Source of the DNA: UBA5614 sp963667535
GTDB taxonomy: Bacteria; Cloacimonadota; Cloacimonadia; Cloacimonadales; Cloacimonadaceae
DNA: 64,000 bases
Direction of reading: 5' to 3'
Assembly (NCBI GenBank): GCA_963667535.2
Contig: CAXXDU010000002.1
Span: forward strand, 2,170,001-2,234,000
Shown here: one piece after another, positions 45,901 to 55,208 of the stretch
How positions within the stretch are numbered: the stretch's first letter is position 1
How the letters are laid out: each line of letters starts with the position of its first letter
Notes under the pieces: model-generated
Seen by the model: only the letters and a program-made list of their open reading frames with translations
Databases searched by the model: none
What the model was told of the DNA's origin: nothing
Made by a program: the position numbers and the translations under genes

Positions 45901-48900
45901 GATGCCAGAGTTCCGACAACTATAGATGAAGAGGCCGTCAGGCTGAAAACGAGATTAGTGCTGCCTGATGCAGCAATGGACGTAAAGCTTGCTGTGCCAC
46001 TGTTTATCGTAATGCCAGGTGTTGTGCTTGTCATTGTAGCGCTACCGGATGGTGATGAAATCCCCCCGGCATTATTTAAAGGCATATTAATAGTCACAGT
46101 TTCACCTGGGTCAAGCCTACCATTGTTATTACCCGTTGGGTCTGTGATAACAATATTACCAAAATTTAATGATGTATCATATATGGTGACAGTAAAAGTT
46201 CTGCTGAATGAGTATCCCGTAGAAGTTATCAGAGCACTAATAGTTGCAGTGTAGTTATTAGGGCAACCCGCTAAGACATCAATTATAAAATTACTTGCGT
46301 TTGTTACGTTGCCATATCCGCTAATTGTTCCATAAGAAGCTGAATTTTGAGTTATGGTTATCCATGGGTCGGTCTCAGATATAACTGTGGATACGCTATA
46401 TGCTGCTACCGGATTCTGATTTATCAGATTTAGACCTAAACCAACTGTTTCACCAGGTTCAGCTAGTCCATTTGCATTAGTATCGTGTATTGTTACTGTA
46501 CCGACATTTATCAATGGTTGATAAATTGTTATTGTGAAAACTTTTGTCCATGTATATCCAGTTGCAGTTATTGCAACAGATATCGAAGCAACGTATTTAT
46601 CAGGACAACCGCTTAGGACATTGATACTAAATAGAGTTGCATTGGATGCAGAACCTTGACCAGCTATTGTTCCGTAAGAAGCTGTTGGTTGCGTTATAGT
46701 TATCCACGGATCGTTTTCAGAAATTGTGGCTGAGACATTAGAAGCAGAAGTTCTTCCCAGATTCTCCAGGTTTAGTCTGATACCTACCGTTTCACCTGGT
46801 TCAGCGAATCCATTACTATTTGTATCAAAAAGAGTAGTAAGCCCCGGAGAAATAAAAGGTATACTTGCAACAACCGGTCTGGTAGTGATAAAGAGAGAGG
46901 AAAGGTTTGCTAAAGGTTTAGCGGCAGTTGGATATGCATTATTATAACTATACTCCAGACCTCTTGTCCCTGTATGATCTTTAAGACCTATTGTACTGCA
47001 ATTTCCATGATTGTAGTTTGTAGATGTATTATCAACATTGTTAAACACTTTATATTGAATCTTCATCTGACCATCTCCCGAAATAGTCGGATAAGTCGCA
47101 GAATCATATAGAATTACCTGAAATGTTTCTTCAGATGTTCTGTCATATCCGTTTCTGAGATTGTACCACTCGATAATGTATCTGGAGTTTGCAGAATCAT
47201 AATAAGTATATATGCCACCTGTCATGGTTGACAAGTCATCCCAGAAAGGTGCAACCATAGCATTAGGTCCGGAAGCGCCCGGCAAACTCCCATTTCTCCA
47301 GTCATGATTTGTTGTTGAGCCAAATACAAAGAAGCCGTTGGATACAACAGTTATTTGATTGTAGTTAACTCCATAGTATTTAAAGGTAAAAGGTAATGAC
47401 ACTGTTTCTGATGCATCACAACCAACCTGGTCACCTTCATCATGTGCAGTAGTTCCATCACCTGGATCAGAGATCGTCAAAGCAGTTCCGGGACCGCTGG
47501 CAGTAGAAGCAATTTCAATCCAGTCATAGGTAGGACATTGCGGGTAGTTAATATCTCCCATATCGTAAATAAAATATCCGTAGGCATCTTGTCCTAGTGG
47601 GTCTGTTAAAGTTGTATTACCAATTGTTATTGTAAACGGCTCGGTATCATTATATCCTGTTGTTGTATTGTAAAAATATAGCTGCATTGGAATTACCATG
47701 CCTGCAATTGATATATTCTTAGCTTGAATCCCGAAAGGATTTGCTGAATTTGTAAATGTTGTTCCTGCAGCTATGCTTCCAAAGACTTTAATAGAATCGG
47801 TAACTACTATATTGGAATTTAAGGATCTAAGAGCAGCCGTTACATTAGTAGCGCTCTCGGTTCCGTTGTTAACGATTGAGAATGATATTGTAGTCGTTTC
47901 ACCGGCTTCCAGAAAACTGTTTGTTCCTGAAATTGTATGGGAAACATAATCAAGGTCCGGACTTCTGACAATAAATTGTAGAGTTGCATTCCAACTTCCG
48001 GCTGAACTTGTCCCGCTAACATAAAATGTAACAGGGTGATTGTCAGGGCAAGTACTACTAACAATGAATCTGACTGCTGTAGAGCTTGTAACCGTTGAAC
48101 CGGCAAAAGCTAAAGGAAAGGTCAACGACGTCGATACGAGTTGAATGTAAGGATCAGTACAAGTGAGAGAACCTGAACTAGATGAAATTGAAGCAGATGT
48201 GGTATTCTTAATTCTGATTTTATAGTCTATGGTTTCACCGGCATTAATAATCTGATTATTATTACCAACAGTACCACTACTGGAGTCATCATCAATGACA
48301 GAACTTTGATAAACGAGCCCGGTTCCACTGATAACAACATGGTTTATAGCTGGTTTAAAATCATGTTTGCTGACGGTTATGGTTAAGGTATCAGTCAAAG
48401 ATGATGATAAACTAAACACTGCTTTACCTGATGCGTCAGTATTAGCCGAAAGATTACAAATATTTGTTTTCCATATATTGACAACAGCGTTAGATACTGG
48501 ATTTGATGACGCATCTCTTACTATTACTTCCAGATTAGTAGTTCCGGGTAAAATTGTAGCCGGACTTGTAACTGTAAAAGATTTGGGAATTGTCACAAAT
48601 GTTTCAACAGTGGGGTCACCCATCAAGTTGCAATATCTTTTAAAATTATAAGCGCTAGTAGAATTAGAGATTCCATACACTGTTTGAAGATAGTTTCTGG
48701 AAAATAGTAGAGCTTCACCCATGGAGCGCATGTTTCTATTGAAGATTCCATCAAAAATAGCACCGCATAAGAAGCTATTTATAGCGGTGTGTGTAGATGA
48801 AGTTGCCATTCCGATAGCTGTTACCCCTCCGGCAGGTACTCCATCCGTTCCCACCCTTGTATACAATTCCGTTCTGGATGTACCACCATAAAAAGTACCT

Positions 48901-50270
48901 GTATCACAGGTAACAAACACACCATGATTTAACATCATACCGTTTGTTGTTGTCTCGATGTCCGGTTCCCAACCACTCATTCCTATGTATCCACGATAAT
49001 TAAAGAAACCTACTCCATTATTAATACCGGTATCTATCGCAGATTGTTGTCCCGAACCGTAAGAACCATTCATAATGTCATATGTATAACTCGGATTTAC
49101 AGCTGTGGATATTTCACGTATATAAAAATTATTGTAATATGTTGATATGCCAGAGTGATAGGAATCACCTACCAGGAACATTCTATTCAACCATGAAGCT
49201 GTAGGAAGATTTATGTCTCTTTCATAAGCCATAACTTTAGAAATATAAATACCGAATTCATCGCTTGTTTCCACAGAAATTCTACCTAACTGTACATCAC
49301 CGTATTCGTCTCCTCCGGTAAGTAAAGAATAAGGATAGTCTCCATACTCTGCAGTGTATGTTGGGATAACAAGACCTGAACTCGGATCTCCGATGAATAG
49401 GACTACATCAGGACGGGTTATCAAATTATTATATGCCGTTTGTATATAGCTTTTAATCAAAGTATTAGTATTTCCGGCTTCAGTTCCGGATGTCGATGCT
49501 TTGTTGACAATGTAACCCTTTTGCTTCTTCCAGTTAACAAATTCATCCAGCTTAGCAAGAAAGGCTGCATCTCCACCTGAAGGATAAATTATTAATAAAA
49601 CAGGTTGGTCAGTTGGAATTAATTCATCTCTTTGGTTTTCGTAATTCAGAATCAATGAGTTGTATAAATTATCGAACCCGGGTGAATAATATCCTGAGTA
49701 TTGGTTTATTATGCTTTCTCTGGCTTGCACAAACCGCAGATTCATTGTCAGTGATTTAGTTACATTTAAATCTCCGTTCTTCGTATCATATTGGAATGGG
49801 TATATGTTTATACTAATAACTCTGAAGTCTCTGAATTGCCCGGGTTCAGATATTTGAATCTGTTCATTAGGATATTTGTTGCTTAGTCCTGCTTCTCTTT
49901 TGAACATATCTCCATCAATCAGTCGTACTGATTTGAATTCAACATTATCATTCTTCTCAGTATCTAATTCAACATTCATTCCATCAGGGATAGAGATGAG
50001 AGTAGAATATACCGGCAAAGTCTCTGTTTCATCTATGAATAATTTGTGCTGTGCATTTGAATTTATTGATTTATATTCAACTCCGTTGACACTCTTGTTT
50101 TCTAATGACCAGTTTCCAAGATTAAAACTTATTCTAATGCTGGACGAAGATTGTTGTTCAATTTTAAAATTGGATTTACTTTCCTGAGCATTAATTGACA
50201 GGGTAAATAACAAAAATAACATAAATGCAACAATACACGTTGCTTTTTTCTTTCCTAATTTGGTAAACAT
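42903..50270 (-). CDS. Giant secreted gingipain-like (peptidase C25) multidomain protein
   Basis: 2455 aa from the ATG at 50270 (GAGG upstream) with a signal peptide (ATCIVAFMLFLLFTLSINAQ). A C25-type peptidase domain (about 200-560) has GVGFFNYRGY, VFVTCDTG with Cys455, and AIGMATSSTHTAINSF. Then come a carboxypeptidase-regulatory-like Ig domain (VTSPATILPGTTNLEV), tandem Ca-binding-type repeats (DTNSNGFAEPGETVGI, DTNANGLAEPGETVGL, NNNGRLDPGETV), a MAM-like carbohydrate-binding domain (MEDFESGNFNSYPWSF), and several fibronectin III repeats. The catalytic His of gingipain NYTGHGS is Tyr428 here. The chain ends in a FN3-like domain without a sorting domain. Probably cell-surface or extracellular. 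Confidence 0.85.
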   Translation of the reverse strand: MFTKLGKKKATCIVAFMLFLLFTLSINAQESKSNFKIEQQSSSSIRISFNLGNWSLENKSVNGVEYKSINSNAQHKLFIDETETLPVYSTLISIPDGMNVELDTEKNDNVEFKSVRLIDGDMFKREAGLSNKYPNEQIQISEPGQFRDFRVISINIYPFQYDTKNGDLNVTKSLTMNLRFVQARESIINQYSGYYSPGFDNLYNSLILNYENQRDELIPTDQPVLLIIYPSGGDAAFLAKLDEFVNWKKQKGYIVNKASTSGTEAGNTNTLIKSYIQTAYNNLITRPDVVLFIGDPSSGLVIPTYTAEYGDYPYSLLTGGDEYGDVQLGRISVETSDEFGIYISKVMAYERDINLPTASWLNRMFLVGDSYHSGISTYYNNFYIREISTAVNPSYTYDIMNGSYGSGQQSAIDTGINNGVGFFNYRGYIGMSGWEPDIETTTNGMMLNHGVFVTCDTGTFYGGTSRTELYTRVGTDGVPAGGVTAIGMATSSTHTAINSFLCGAIFDGIFNRNMRSMGEALLFSRNYLQTVYGISNSTSAYNFKRYCNLMGDPTVETFVTIPKSFTVTSPATILPGTTNLEVIVRDASSNPVSNAVVNIWKTNICNLSANTDASGKAVFSLSSSLTDTLTITVSKHDFKPAINHVVISGTGLVYQSSVIDDDSSSGTVGNNNQIINAGETIDYKIRIKNTTSASISSSSGSLTCTDPYIQLVSTSLTFPLAFAGSTVTSSTAVRFIVSSTCPDNHPVTFYVSGTSSAGSWNATLQFIVRSPDLDYVSHTISGTNSFLEAGETTTISFSIVNNGTESATNVTAALRSLNSNIVVTDSIKVFGSIAAGTTFTNSANPFGIQAKNISIAGMVIPMQLYFYNTTTGYNDTEPFTITIGNTTLTDPLGQDAYGYFIYDMGDINYPQCPTYDWIEIASTASGPGTALTISDPGDGTTAHDEGDQVGCDASETVSLPFTFKYYGVNYNQITVVSNGFFVFGSTTNHDWRNGSLPGASGPNAMVAPFWDDLSTMTGGIYTYYDSANSRYIIEWYNLRNGYDRTSEETFQVILYDSATYPTISGDGQMKIQYKVFNNVDNTSTNYNHGNCSTIGLKDHTGTRGLEYSYNNAYPTAAKPLANLSSLFITTRPVVASIPFISPGLTTLFDTNSNGFAEPGETVGIRLNLENLGRTSASNVSATISENDPWITITQPTASYGTIAGQGSASNATLFSINVLSGCPDKYVASISVAITATGYTWTKVFTITIYQPLINVGTVTIHDTNANGLAEPGETVGLGLNLINQNPVAAYSVSTVISETDPWITITQNSASYGTISGYGNVTNASNFIIDVLAGCPNNYTATISALITSTGYSFSRTFTVTIYDTSLNFGNIVITDPTGNNNGRLDPGETVTINMPLNNAGGISSPSGSATMTSTTPGITINSGTASFTSIAASGSTNLVFSLTASSSIVVGTLASLVFNATAGSYNANKTENPPVGLIMEDFESGNFNSYPWSFAGNNNWTNDTSTFYNGTHSAKSGSLSDSQSSSMQTIRVLSSSGNLSFWYKVSSELNYDKLKFYIDGVLQNTSGWSGEIGWTQATYTLAVGSRTLRWEYSKDGSQIDGSDCAWVDDIVFPLSTAPSIYNPPQNFTATTSNATVILNWQAPATGTPTGYKIFKNSSLLTTVSSLTYTDLAVTNGTTYSYYLKAVYSGGESDPTTILSATPNPIAPTNLLAVPGISVVNLTWTATTGLRESSGDALFGSKNDRTISGYKVYRNGSYLATTTSMNYTDANVVNETTYSYYVTTVYINPAGESTASNTVTATPSAIPVITIGTGTETQRQPFGMYWGYERDAALYLSNEIGSTGNIRNLSWYVASSQTTAAPVTVRLATTTSTSLTATTWDALIAGATTVYTSTGMSFPTVGWQTITLSNPFAYTSGNLIILVETNYGGGGTGTYPTFMYSTAGTASNQYWNADNAAPTVNGIINALRPNIQIQLGTIEPDPVFNLSITSLTYGNVYIGVTPSRNFTITNTGGGNLSGQITTPLGYSVSTARILSDISNSKVNNVLRNSIPYTLGSGSSQIYTLTFSPTIAQTYNDNVTITSNDTAHLSNNLVVTGSGIVPVFNVPTSLTAFAGNTSVSLNWNIPTVGAGTINGYNIFRNSILITPSPITVNSFNDTGLTNGLLYSYYVTAVYTLPTGESAASVTVQATPTDVSFTTVTLGTGTSVSANNNISPINISYKSIHGQSIYTTAELNAAGIFGPINIIQIGFYVVSSPSLALPNFIIRMKHTNDANVSSWQTVNSMLTVYTNTSYMPTAGGYQMLTLTTPFQWNGIDNIVLDTAFSLVANWTNTGTLQYTSLASSFRAGYSDTINQTDIFTGGSIYNRRPNIKLTLSPAQLSIPNVTIEKVTQGVKISWLPVSNATRYIVKGSSSPNGGFTQISEVVATEYIETTPGLFGYYQIIAANGATSRDHVK

Positions 50271-50597
50271 GAAAAACCTCATAAGTCCATTTTTTTATTT
50301 ATAGTAAAGCAATTTGCGGTGCAAAATCATGAAAACCAGTTAATATTCTATTTTTAATTTGATGTTCAATGTAAACAAGTGTAAAATACCTGAAGGCATG
50401 GATATTAACTTAGATGAATGATGTTTCTTCACAATACTTTAATCTAATAGATTGTCATTTCGAACACAGTTTCAATCTCTGTACAAGCATTTGACAATTT
50501 CTGGTTTACAGTCTCACAGACAAGTCCATTTACTAGTTGACTGCATTTTTCTGGACAAAATATGTTACATCGCAATTAAATGCAATCAGAGGTGAAT
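50271..50597. other. Divergent intergenic region
   Basis: AT-rich, 327 nt, no gene. A possible weak promoter for the downstream plus-strand gene is TTGACT (50537-50542) with TATGTT (50561-50566), an 18-nt spacer; the -10 matches consensus at only four positions. No repeat is seen. Confidence 0.4.
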
Positions 50598-50846
50598 ATG
50601 AATTTCAAAATAGTTTTGATTAAAATTGACCAGCGTATCAAGGATGCCGGTGTAGTACAAAAAGTACTCACAGAACATGGATGTAATATCAGAGTAAGAT
50701 TGGGTCTTCATGAAGTTTCTACAGATGCCTGTGCTCAGGATGGTTTAATAATCTTACATGTAGATGGATTATCAGAAGAAATCAAGTTATTGTTAGATAA
50801 GCTGAATAGTTTAGAGTTTGTGCATGCGAACCTTACAGAAATGTGA
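50598..50846 (+). CDS. Small ACT-like protein resembling the iron-hydrogenase regulator TM1266 family
   Basis: 82 aa from the ATG at 50598 (GAGGTG 5 nt upstream). The pattern FKIVLIKIDQR...VVQKVLTEHGCNIRVRLGLHE...DGLIILHVDG fits a small ferredoxin-like ACT fold, as in the TM1266-type putative iron-only hydrogenase regulators. No hydrogenase gene lies in the window. Converges on dnaX. Confidence 0.7.
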   Translation: MNFKIVLIKIDQRIKDAGVVQKVLTEHGCNIRVRLGLHEVSTDACAQDGLIILHVDGLSEEIKLLLDKLNSLEFVHANLTEM

Positions 50847-50884
50847 TATTCTGATTGCAATACAATAGCTTATTTGTTTAGACC

Positions 50885-52489
50885 TTATTCCTGCATAATT
50901 ATTGAATCGGTGATTTCAATTAGTTTAGCCAATTCAGGACTTGTTTTCTTAATTTCCTGAAGAGTTGGATTTCGTTTAACTGTTGTTTGAACATTTTCTA
51001 CCAGTCTGGTTATTAACCTAATTGGTAAATCAAAATACTTAGAGAGGTAGTCATTTAATTCATCTTTTGCATCACTAACAATTTTATAAGAATGCGCTGA
51101 ATTGAAATCCATAAAAACAACGTCACTCTTTACACTACTTATATACTCTTTTTTTAGATAAATTGGCAACAACTTTTTCTGCACACTCAATCTCTCTAGA
51201 AACCCATCCCAGTTTTCCAACAAATGTTCTTTTGTAAGCTCCTTGACTTTCTTTGGTGAGACATAATTAATTTCTTCAGTTTCTAAGGGTTTTGTCTCCT
51301 GCTTTTCTAACTGAGATACCTGATTAGTATTTTCTTGCTTTCTGGTAGAAGGAAGCATAACATCAGGAGAGTTGTCAAGCCTTGATAAAATCTCAGAAAG
51401 GTTCTCCATCTCTTCCATCCGGCTCAGTTTCAATAAAACAACTTCTATTAACAATGAAGGATGAGAACTTGTTCTTAAATCCTGTTTGAGTTGGATTAGT
51501 ATCGAAATCATGTACATCAGATTATTAGTATTAACTGATTCGAGCATATCATTTAAAATATCTATATCATCCTGAACCAGACCCTTTAGGGGAACGCTTA
51601 ATTTTAACATAATCAGATTACGTAGAAATTCAGTAAAGCAATTGATAAATTCTATTAAATCAATTCCCTCGTCAATTACTTCATGGTAATATTGGATTAG
51701 TTTAATCGGATCATGTTCAAATATAGTTCTTGTGATATTAGAATACATGGTTAAAGGTAGCTCACCAAAGATCTCCTGAACCAGGTTTATCTTGATTTCT
51801 CCTCCGGCAAAAGATAATATCTGATCAAGCAATGACAATGCATCTCGCATCCCGCCATCTGATTTTCGGGCAATCAGGTAAAGAGACTCGTCATCTATTA
51901 CTATTTCTTCCATCTTTGATATTTCTCTCAATCTCGCAGTTATGCCATCAGCAGGTATTCTTCTGAAGTCAAATCTCTGACATCTGGAAATTATTGTTGG
52001 TAGTACTTTATGAGGTTCTGTAGTTGCAAAAATAAAGATAACGTTTTCGGGAGGTTCTTCCAGAGTTTTAAGCAAAGCATTAAAAGCATTTTTTGATAGC
52101 ATGTGAACTTCATCTATGATATATATCTTATATAATGACTGGCTTGGTGCGTAAAATAACTCCCTCTGAAGATCTCTTACATCATCAACTCCTGTATTGG
52201 AAGCACCGTCTATTTCAATTACGTCTGTCGAAGTGCTGGCTGTAATCTCCTTACAATTATGACATACACCGCAGGGTGATTCTGAAGGTCCATTTAAACA
52301 ATTCAGACTTTTTGCCAGAATACGAGCCATCGAAGTCTTCCCTACGCCTCTGGGACCGGTAAATAGATAAGCATGTGCAATTCTATTAGTTCTGATAGCA
52401 TTTGCCAGTATCTGCGTTATGTGTTCCTGTGAATAGATTTCTTTAAAGGTCTGGGGTCTGTATTTTCTTGCCAAAACTATGTAACTCAT
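50885..52489 (-). CDS. dnaX: DNA polymerase III subunit gamma/tau
   Basis: Clamp-loader ATPase. The 534-aa protein starts with YRPQTFKEIYSQEHI and has Walker A GPRGVGKT (45-52), zinc cysteines Cys64, Cys73, Cys76 and Cys79, DEVHMLSKNAFNALLKTLEEPP (Walker B), and sensor regions. The C-terminal tau part is shorter than in E. coli (643 aa). A gamma frameshift site was not searched in detail. Stops at 50885, 39 nt from the convergent neighbour. Confidence 0.94.
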   Translation of the reverse strand: MSYIVLARKYRPQTFKEIYSQEHITQILANAIRTNRIAHAYLFTGPRGVGKTSMARILAKSLNCLNGPSESPCGVCHNCKEITASTSTDVIEIDGASNTGVDDVRDLQRELFYAPSQSLYKIYIIDEVHMLSKNAFNALLKTLEEPPENVIFIFATTEPHKVLPTIISRCQRFDFRRIPADGITARLREISKMEEIVIDDESLYLIARKSDGGMRDALSLLDQILSFAGGEIKINLVQEIFGELPLTMYSNITRTIFEHDPIKLIQYYHEVIDEGIDLIEFINCFTEFLRNLIMLKLSVPLKGLVQDDIDILNDMLESVNTNNLMYMISILIQLKQDLRTSSHPSLLIEVVLLKLSRMEEMENLSEILSRLDNSPDVMLPSTRKQENTNQVSQLEKQETKPLETEEINYVSPKKVKELTKEHLLENWDGFLERLSVQKKLLPIYLKKEYISSVKSDVVFMDFNSAHSYKIVSDAKDELNDYLSKYFDLPIRLITRLVENVQTTVKRNPTLQEIKKTSPELAKLIEITDSIIMQE

Positions 52490-52610
52490 ATTACCTCTGA
52501 ATACATGTTTTTGAGCAAATGATATTAAGCAAGGTTTTTTTCCTTTACAGATTTAATTGTTCTGATATTATTAAGTTCATAAAGAATATCTAATTTTGAG
52601 GAGTCCAATT

Positions 52611-53831
52611 ATGAAACTTGAAGGCAAGGTAGTCGTAGCTCAGGGTGGTGGACCAACAGCAGTTATCAATCAATCTTTGGTTGGTGTTGTTCTTGAATCA
52701 CGTAAGTTTAGCCAGGTAACACGTGTTTACGGTGCTATAAATGGTGTATCAGGTATAGTAAACGAAGATTTTCTTGATTTAACACAAGAAACTACTCACA
52801 ATCTGGAACAAGTGGCGGATACACCATCTTCCGCATTATTATCAACGCGTGATAAGCCGGATATTCAATATTGCAAGGAAATCTTTAAGGTGTTAAAAGC
52901 TCATGATGCCAGATATTTCTTTTACATTGGAGGAAATGATTCTTCTGATACTGTTAGGATTGTAAATGAAGAAGCATCAAAGGCTGATTATGAATTCAGG
53001 GCAATTCATATTCCCAAGACTATTGACAATGATTTAGTACTCAATGACCATACGCCCGGATATGGTTCTGCAGCCCGCTTTGTAGCACAGTCTTTTATCG
53101 GAGCTAATTTAGATAACAGAGCATTACCTGGCGTATATATCGGAGTTGTGATGGGAAGACATGCAGGTTTTCTTACTGCTGCATCAGCTTTAGCTCAGAA
53201 ATATCCGGATGATGGACCTCATTTGATTTATATGCCGGAAAGAGCTTTTCATAGAGACAAATTCCTGCTTGATGTCAAGAGAGTTTACGAGACTTATGGA
53301 AGATGCGTGATTGCTGTTTCTGAGGGTATCATTGATGAAAAAGGTATCCCTATAGTAACAAAGCTGACTGACCACATCGAAAAAGATGCACATGGAAATG
53401 TCCAGCTTTCCGGTTCTGGAATGTTGGGTGACCTGCTTTCTGACCTTGTTAAAAAAGAATTAAAAATTAAAAGAGTGCGCTCTGATACTTTTGGGTATCT
53501 TCAGCGTTCTTTTGTTGGTTGTGTTTCTGATATTGACCAGCAAGAAGCGCGCGAAGTTGGTGAGAAAGCAGCTCATTATGCGATTTGGCACAATCTGGAT
53601 GGTTCTATCTCTATACAAAGAACTGGATTTTATTCTGTTGATTATAAGTTGCAACATTTAAAGGATATTGCAGGAAAAACCAGGCATATGGACGATGAGT
53701 TTATAAACGCTGCCGGCAATGGCATCACTGATGAGTTTAAATTCTATCTTCGACCGCTTTTGGGCTCAGGATTTCCTACTGCACATCGTTTAAGAGCTCC
53801 TGAAGTGGCTAAACTTTTAAATACAAAATAG
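52611..53831 (+). CDS. Phosphofructokinase, PPi-dependent type
   Basis: 406 aa from the ATG at 52611 (GAGGAG upstream; the open frame to 52596 is not used). QGGGPTAVINQS opens the protein; the nucleotide/PPi site is GGND at 107-110 and PKTIDND at 135-141. An Asp at the position of Gly104 and Lys136 in place of the ATP enzyme's Gly are the known residues that switch PFKA-family enzymes to pyrophosphate. It therefore probably makes fructose-1,6-bisphosphate reversibly with PPi. Confidence 0.88.
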   Translation: MKLEGKVVVAQGGGPTAVINQSLVGVVLESRKFSQVTRVYGAINGVSGIVNEDFLDLTQETTHNLEQVADTPSSALLSTRDKPDIQYCKEIFKVLKAHDARYFFYIGGNDSSDTVRIVNEEASKADYEFRAIHIPKTIDNDLVLNDHTPGYGSAARFVAQSFIGANLDNRALPGVYIGVVMGRHAGFLTAASALAQKYPDDGPHLIYMPERAFHRDKFLLDVKRVYETYGRCVIAVSEGIIDEKGIPIVTKLTDHIEKDAHGNVQLSGSGMLGDLLSDLVKKELKIKRVRSDTFGYLQRSFVGCVSDIDQQEAREVGEKAAHYAIWHNLDGSISIQRTGFYSVDYKLQHLKDIAGKTRHMDDEFINAAGNGITDEFKFYLRPLLGSGFPTAHRLRAPEVAKLLNTK

Positions 53832-53851
53832 CTTAGATTTGTAAGAAGTGA

Positions 53852-54475
53852 TTAACTAAAAGTATTTTTTTTTCTGTAATGAATTCCGCATAGCTGTTTA
53901 AGAAAAGACTCTGCTTTGATACAAAGCTCTTCGCATGAACCGTCATTATCTATAATGTGGTCGGAAAGAAGAGCTTTTTTTTCTATACTTAACTGAGCAT
54001 CTGCACGGGCAGCAATATCGGCAGGTTTTTGCTTATCTCTCAAAACTACTCTGTTTATCATAATATCGTTTTTTGTTCGTATCAATACTATATAGTCAAA
54101 ACACTCCTGCAGCTTTGCTTCAAAGAGAAGCGGTACTTCAAAGAAAAGATATGTCGATACTGAGTCATTGACTATTTCCTGCATCTTTGCCAATACTCCG
54201 GGATGTATCAGAGAATTCAGAAATTCCAAATCAGATTTATTATGAAACACTTTTTGGGCTAGTTCCTTTCTATCAACAGAATTATTCACTATGACGCTAC
54301 TTCCCCATCTCTCAATAATTGCTTCAATAATAGAAGGCTCGCTCAGCACCTGATGTGCTATCTCATCAGCATAATATACGGGATACTTTTGTTCAACCAG
54401 CCTGCAAACAGTTGTTTTGCCGCTGCCGATTGAACCTGTTATGCCTATTATTATAGGTCTTTTATTTTGTAGCAT
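53852..54475 (-). CDS. coaE: Dephospho-CoA kinase
   Basis: Last step of coenzyme A synthesis. P-loop GSIGSGKT at 14-21, YYADEIAHQVL, FFEVPLLFEA and VLRDKQKPADIAARADAQ are typical. 207 aa. Last gene of the exbB-exbD-tonB-folP-dacA-coaE operon; overlaps dacA by 14 nt. Confidence 0.93.
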   Translation of the reverse strand: MLQNKRPIIIGITGSIGSGKTTVCRLVEQKYPVYYADEIAHQVLSEPSIIEAIIERWGSSVIVNNSVDRKELAQKVFHNKSDLEFLNSLIHPGVLAKMQEIVNDSVSTYLFFEVPLLFEAKLQECFDYIVLIRTKNDIMINRVVLRDKQKPADIAARADAQLSIEKKALLSDHIIDNDGSCEELCIKAESFLKQLCGIHYRKKNTFS

Positions 54476-55208
54476 CGGTTATAATCTGCATCAGTTCTTC
54501 AAAAGCTATGTCCGATCTTAGCAAACCGTCGGAAGAAATTGAAACTCTCCCGGTTTGCTCAGATACAACAATAGCAAGGGCATCTGATACTTCACTGATT
54601 CCTATGGCAGCCAAATGCCGTGTACCAAACTTTTGTTTACTGTTTATTTCTTTTGATAAAGGTAACACCACTTTAGCAGCTATGATACGTCCATTCCTGA
54701 TTATTATTGCTCCATCATGCAGAACTGATTTTGTATTAAAGATAGAGATAATCAAACGTAAAGACACCTTAGCATCCAGAATTTCACCGGCATTAATATA
54801 TTCGTTAAGGTGTCTCTTTTTTTCTATGACGATGATTGCTCCAATTCTGCGAAAAGACATTGCTGAAATTGCATCAATCAATGGACCGCAGAAGTCATCA
54901 CTACTATTACCTTTATCTGTAAATATAAATTCGTCGCCAAGATTGAGTTTAGCTAGTAATGCCCTGATTTCAGGTTGAAACAAAACAATAATTACAATTA
55001 TCCAAAGACTTTTAAGCGAATTTAACAATCCCGAAACCATATTCAGTTTAAGGAATACAGTGATTGAGTACAGAGCAGCAATTATTATCAAGCCGTATAT
55101 TATTTGAAAATTGCCGGTCCTTTTCATTATCAAAAGGCTCTGATAAACAATAAAAGCAATAATTAGAATATCGATTATATCGTTAAACCGTGGAATCAGA
55201 AAGCTCAT
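54462..55208 (-). CDS. dacA: Diadenylate cyclase (CdaA type)
   Basis: Makes c-di-AMP from two ATP. 248 aa with N-terminal transmembrane segments (IIDILIIAFIVYQSLLI, IIYGLIIIAALYSITVFL, SLWIIVIIVLF) and a DAC domain with the DGA motif in LHDGAIIIRNG. The second motif, usually RHR, reads GTRHLAAIGISE: the last Arg is Leu. Overlaps folP by 4 nt (ATGA) and coaE by 14 nt. Confidence 0.92.
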   Translation of the reverse strand: MSFLIPRFNDIIDILIIAFIVYQSLLIMKRTGNFQIIYGLIIIAALYSITVFLKLNMVSGLLNSLKSLWIIVIIVLFQPEIRALLAKLNLGDEFIFTDKGNSSDDFCGPLIDAISAMSFRRIGAIIVIEKKRHLNEYINAGEILDAKVSLRLIISIFNTKSVLHDGAIIIRNGRIIAAKVVLPLSKEINSKQKFGTRHLAAIGISEVSDALAIVVSEQTGRVSISSDGLLRSDIAFEELMQIITDATK

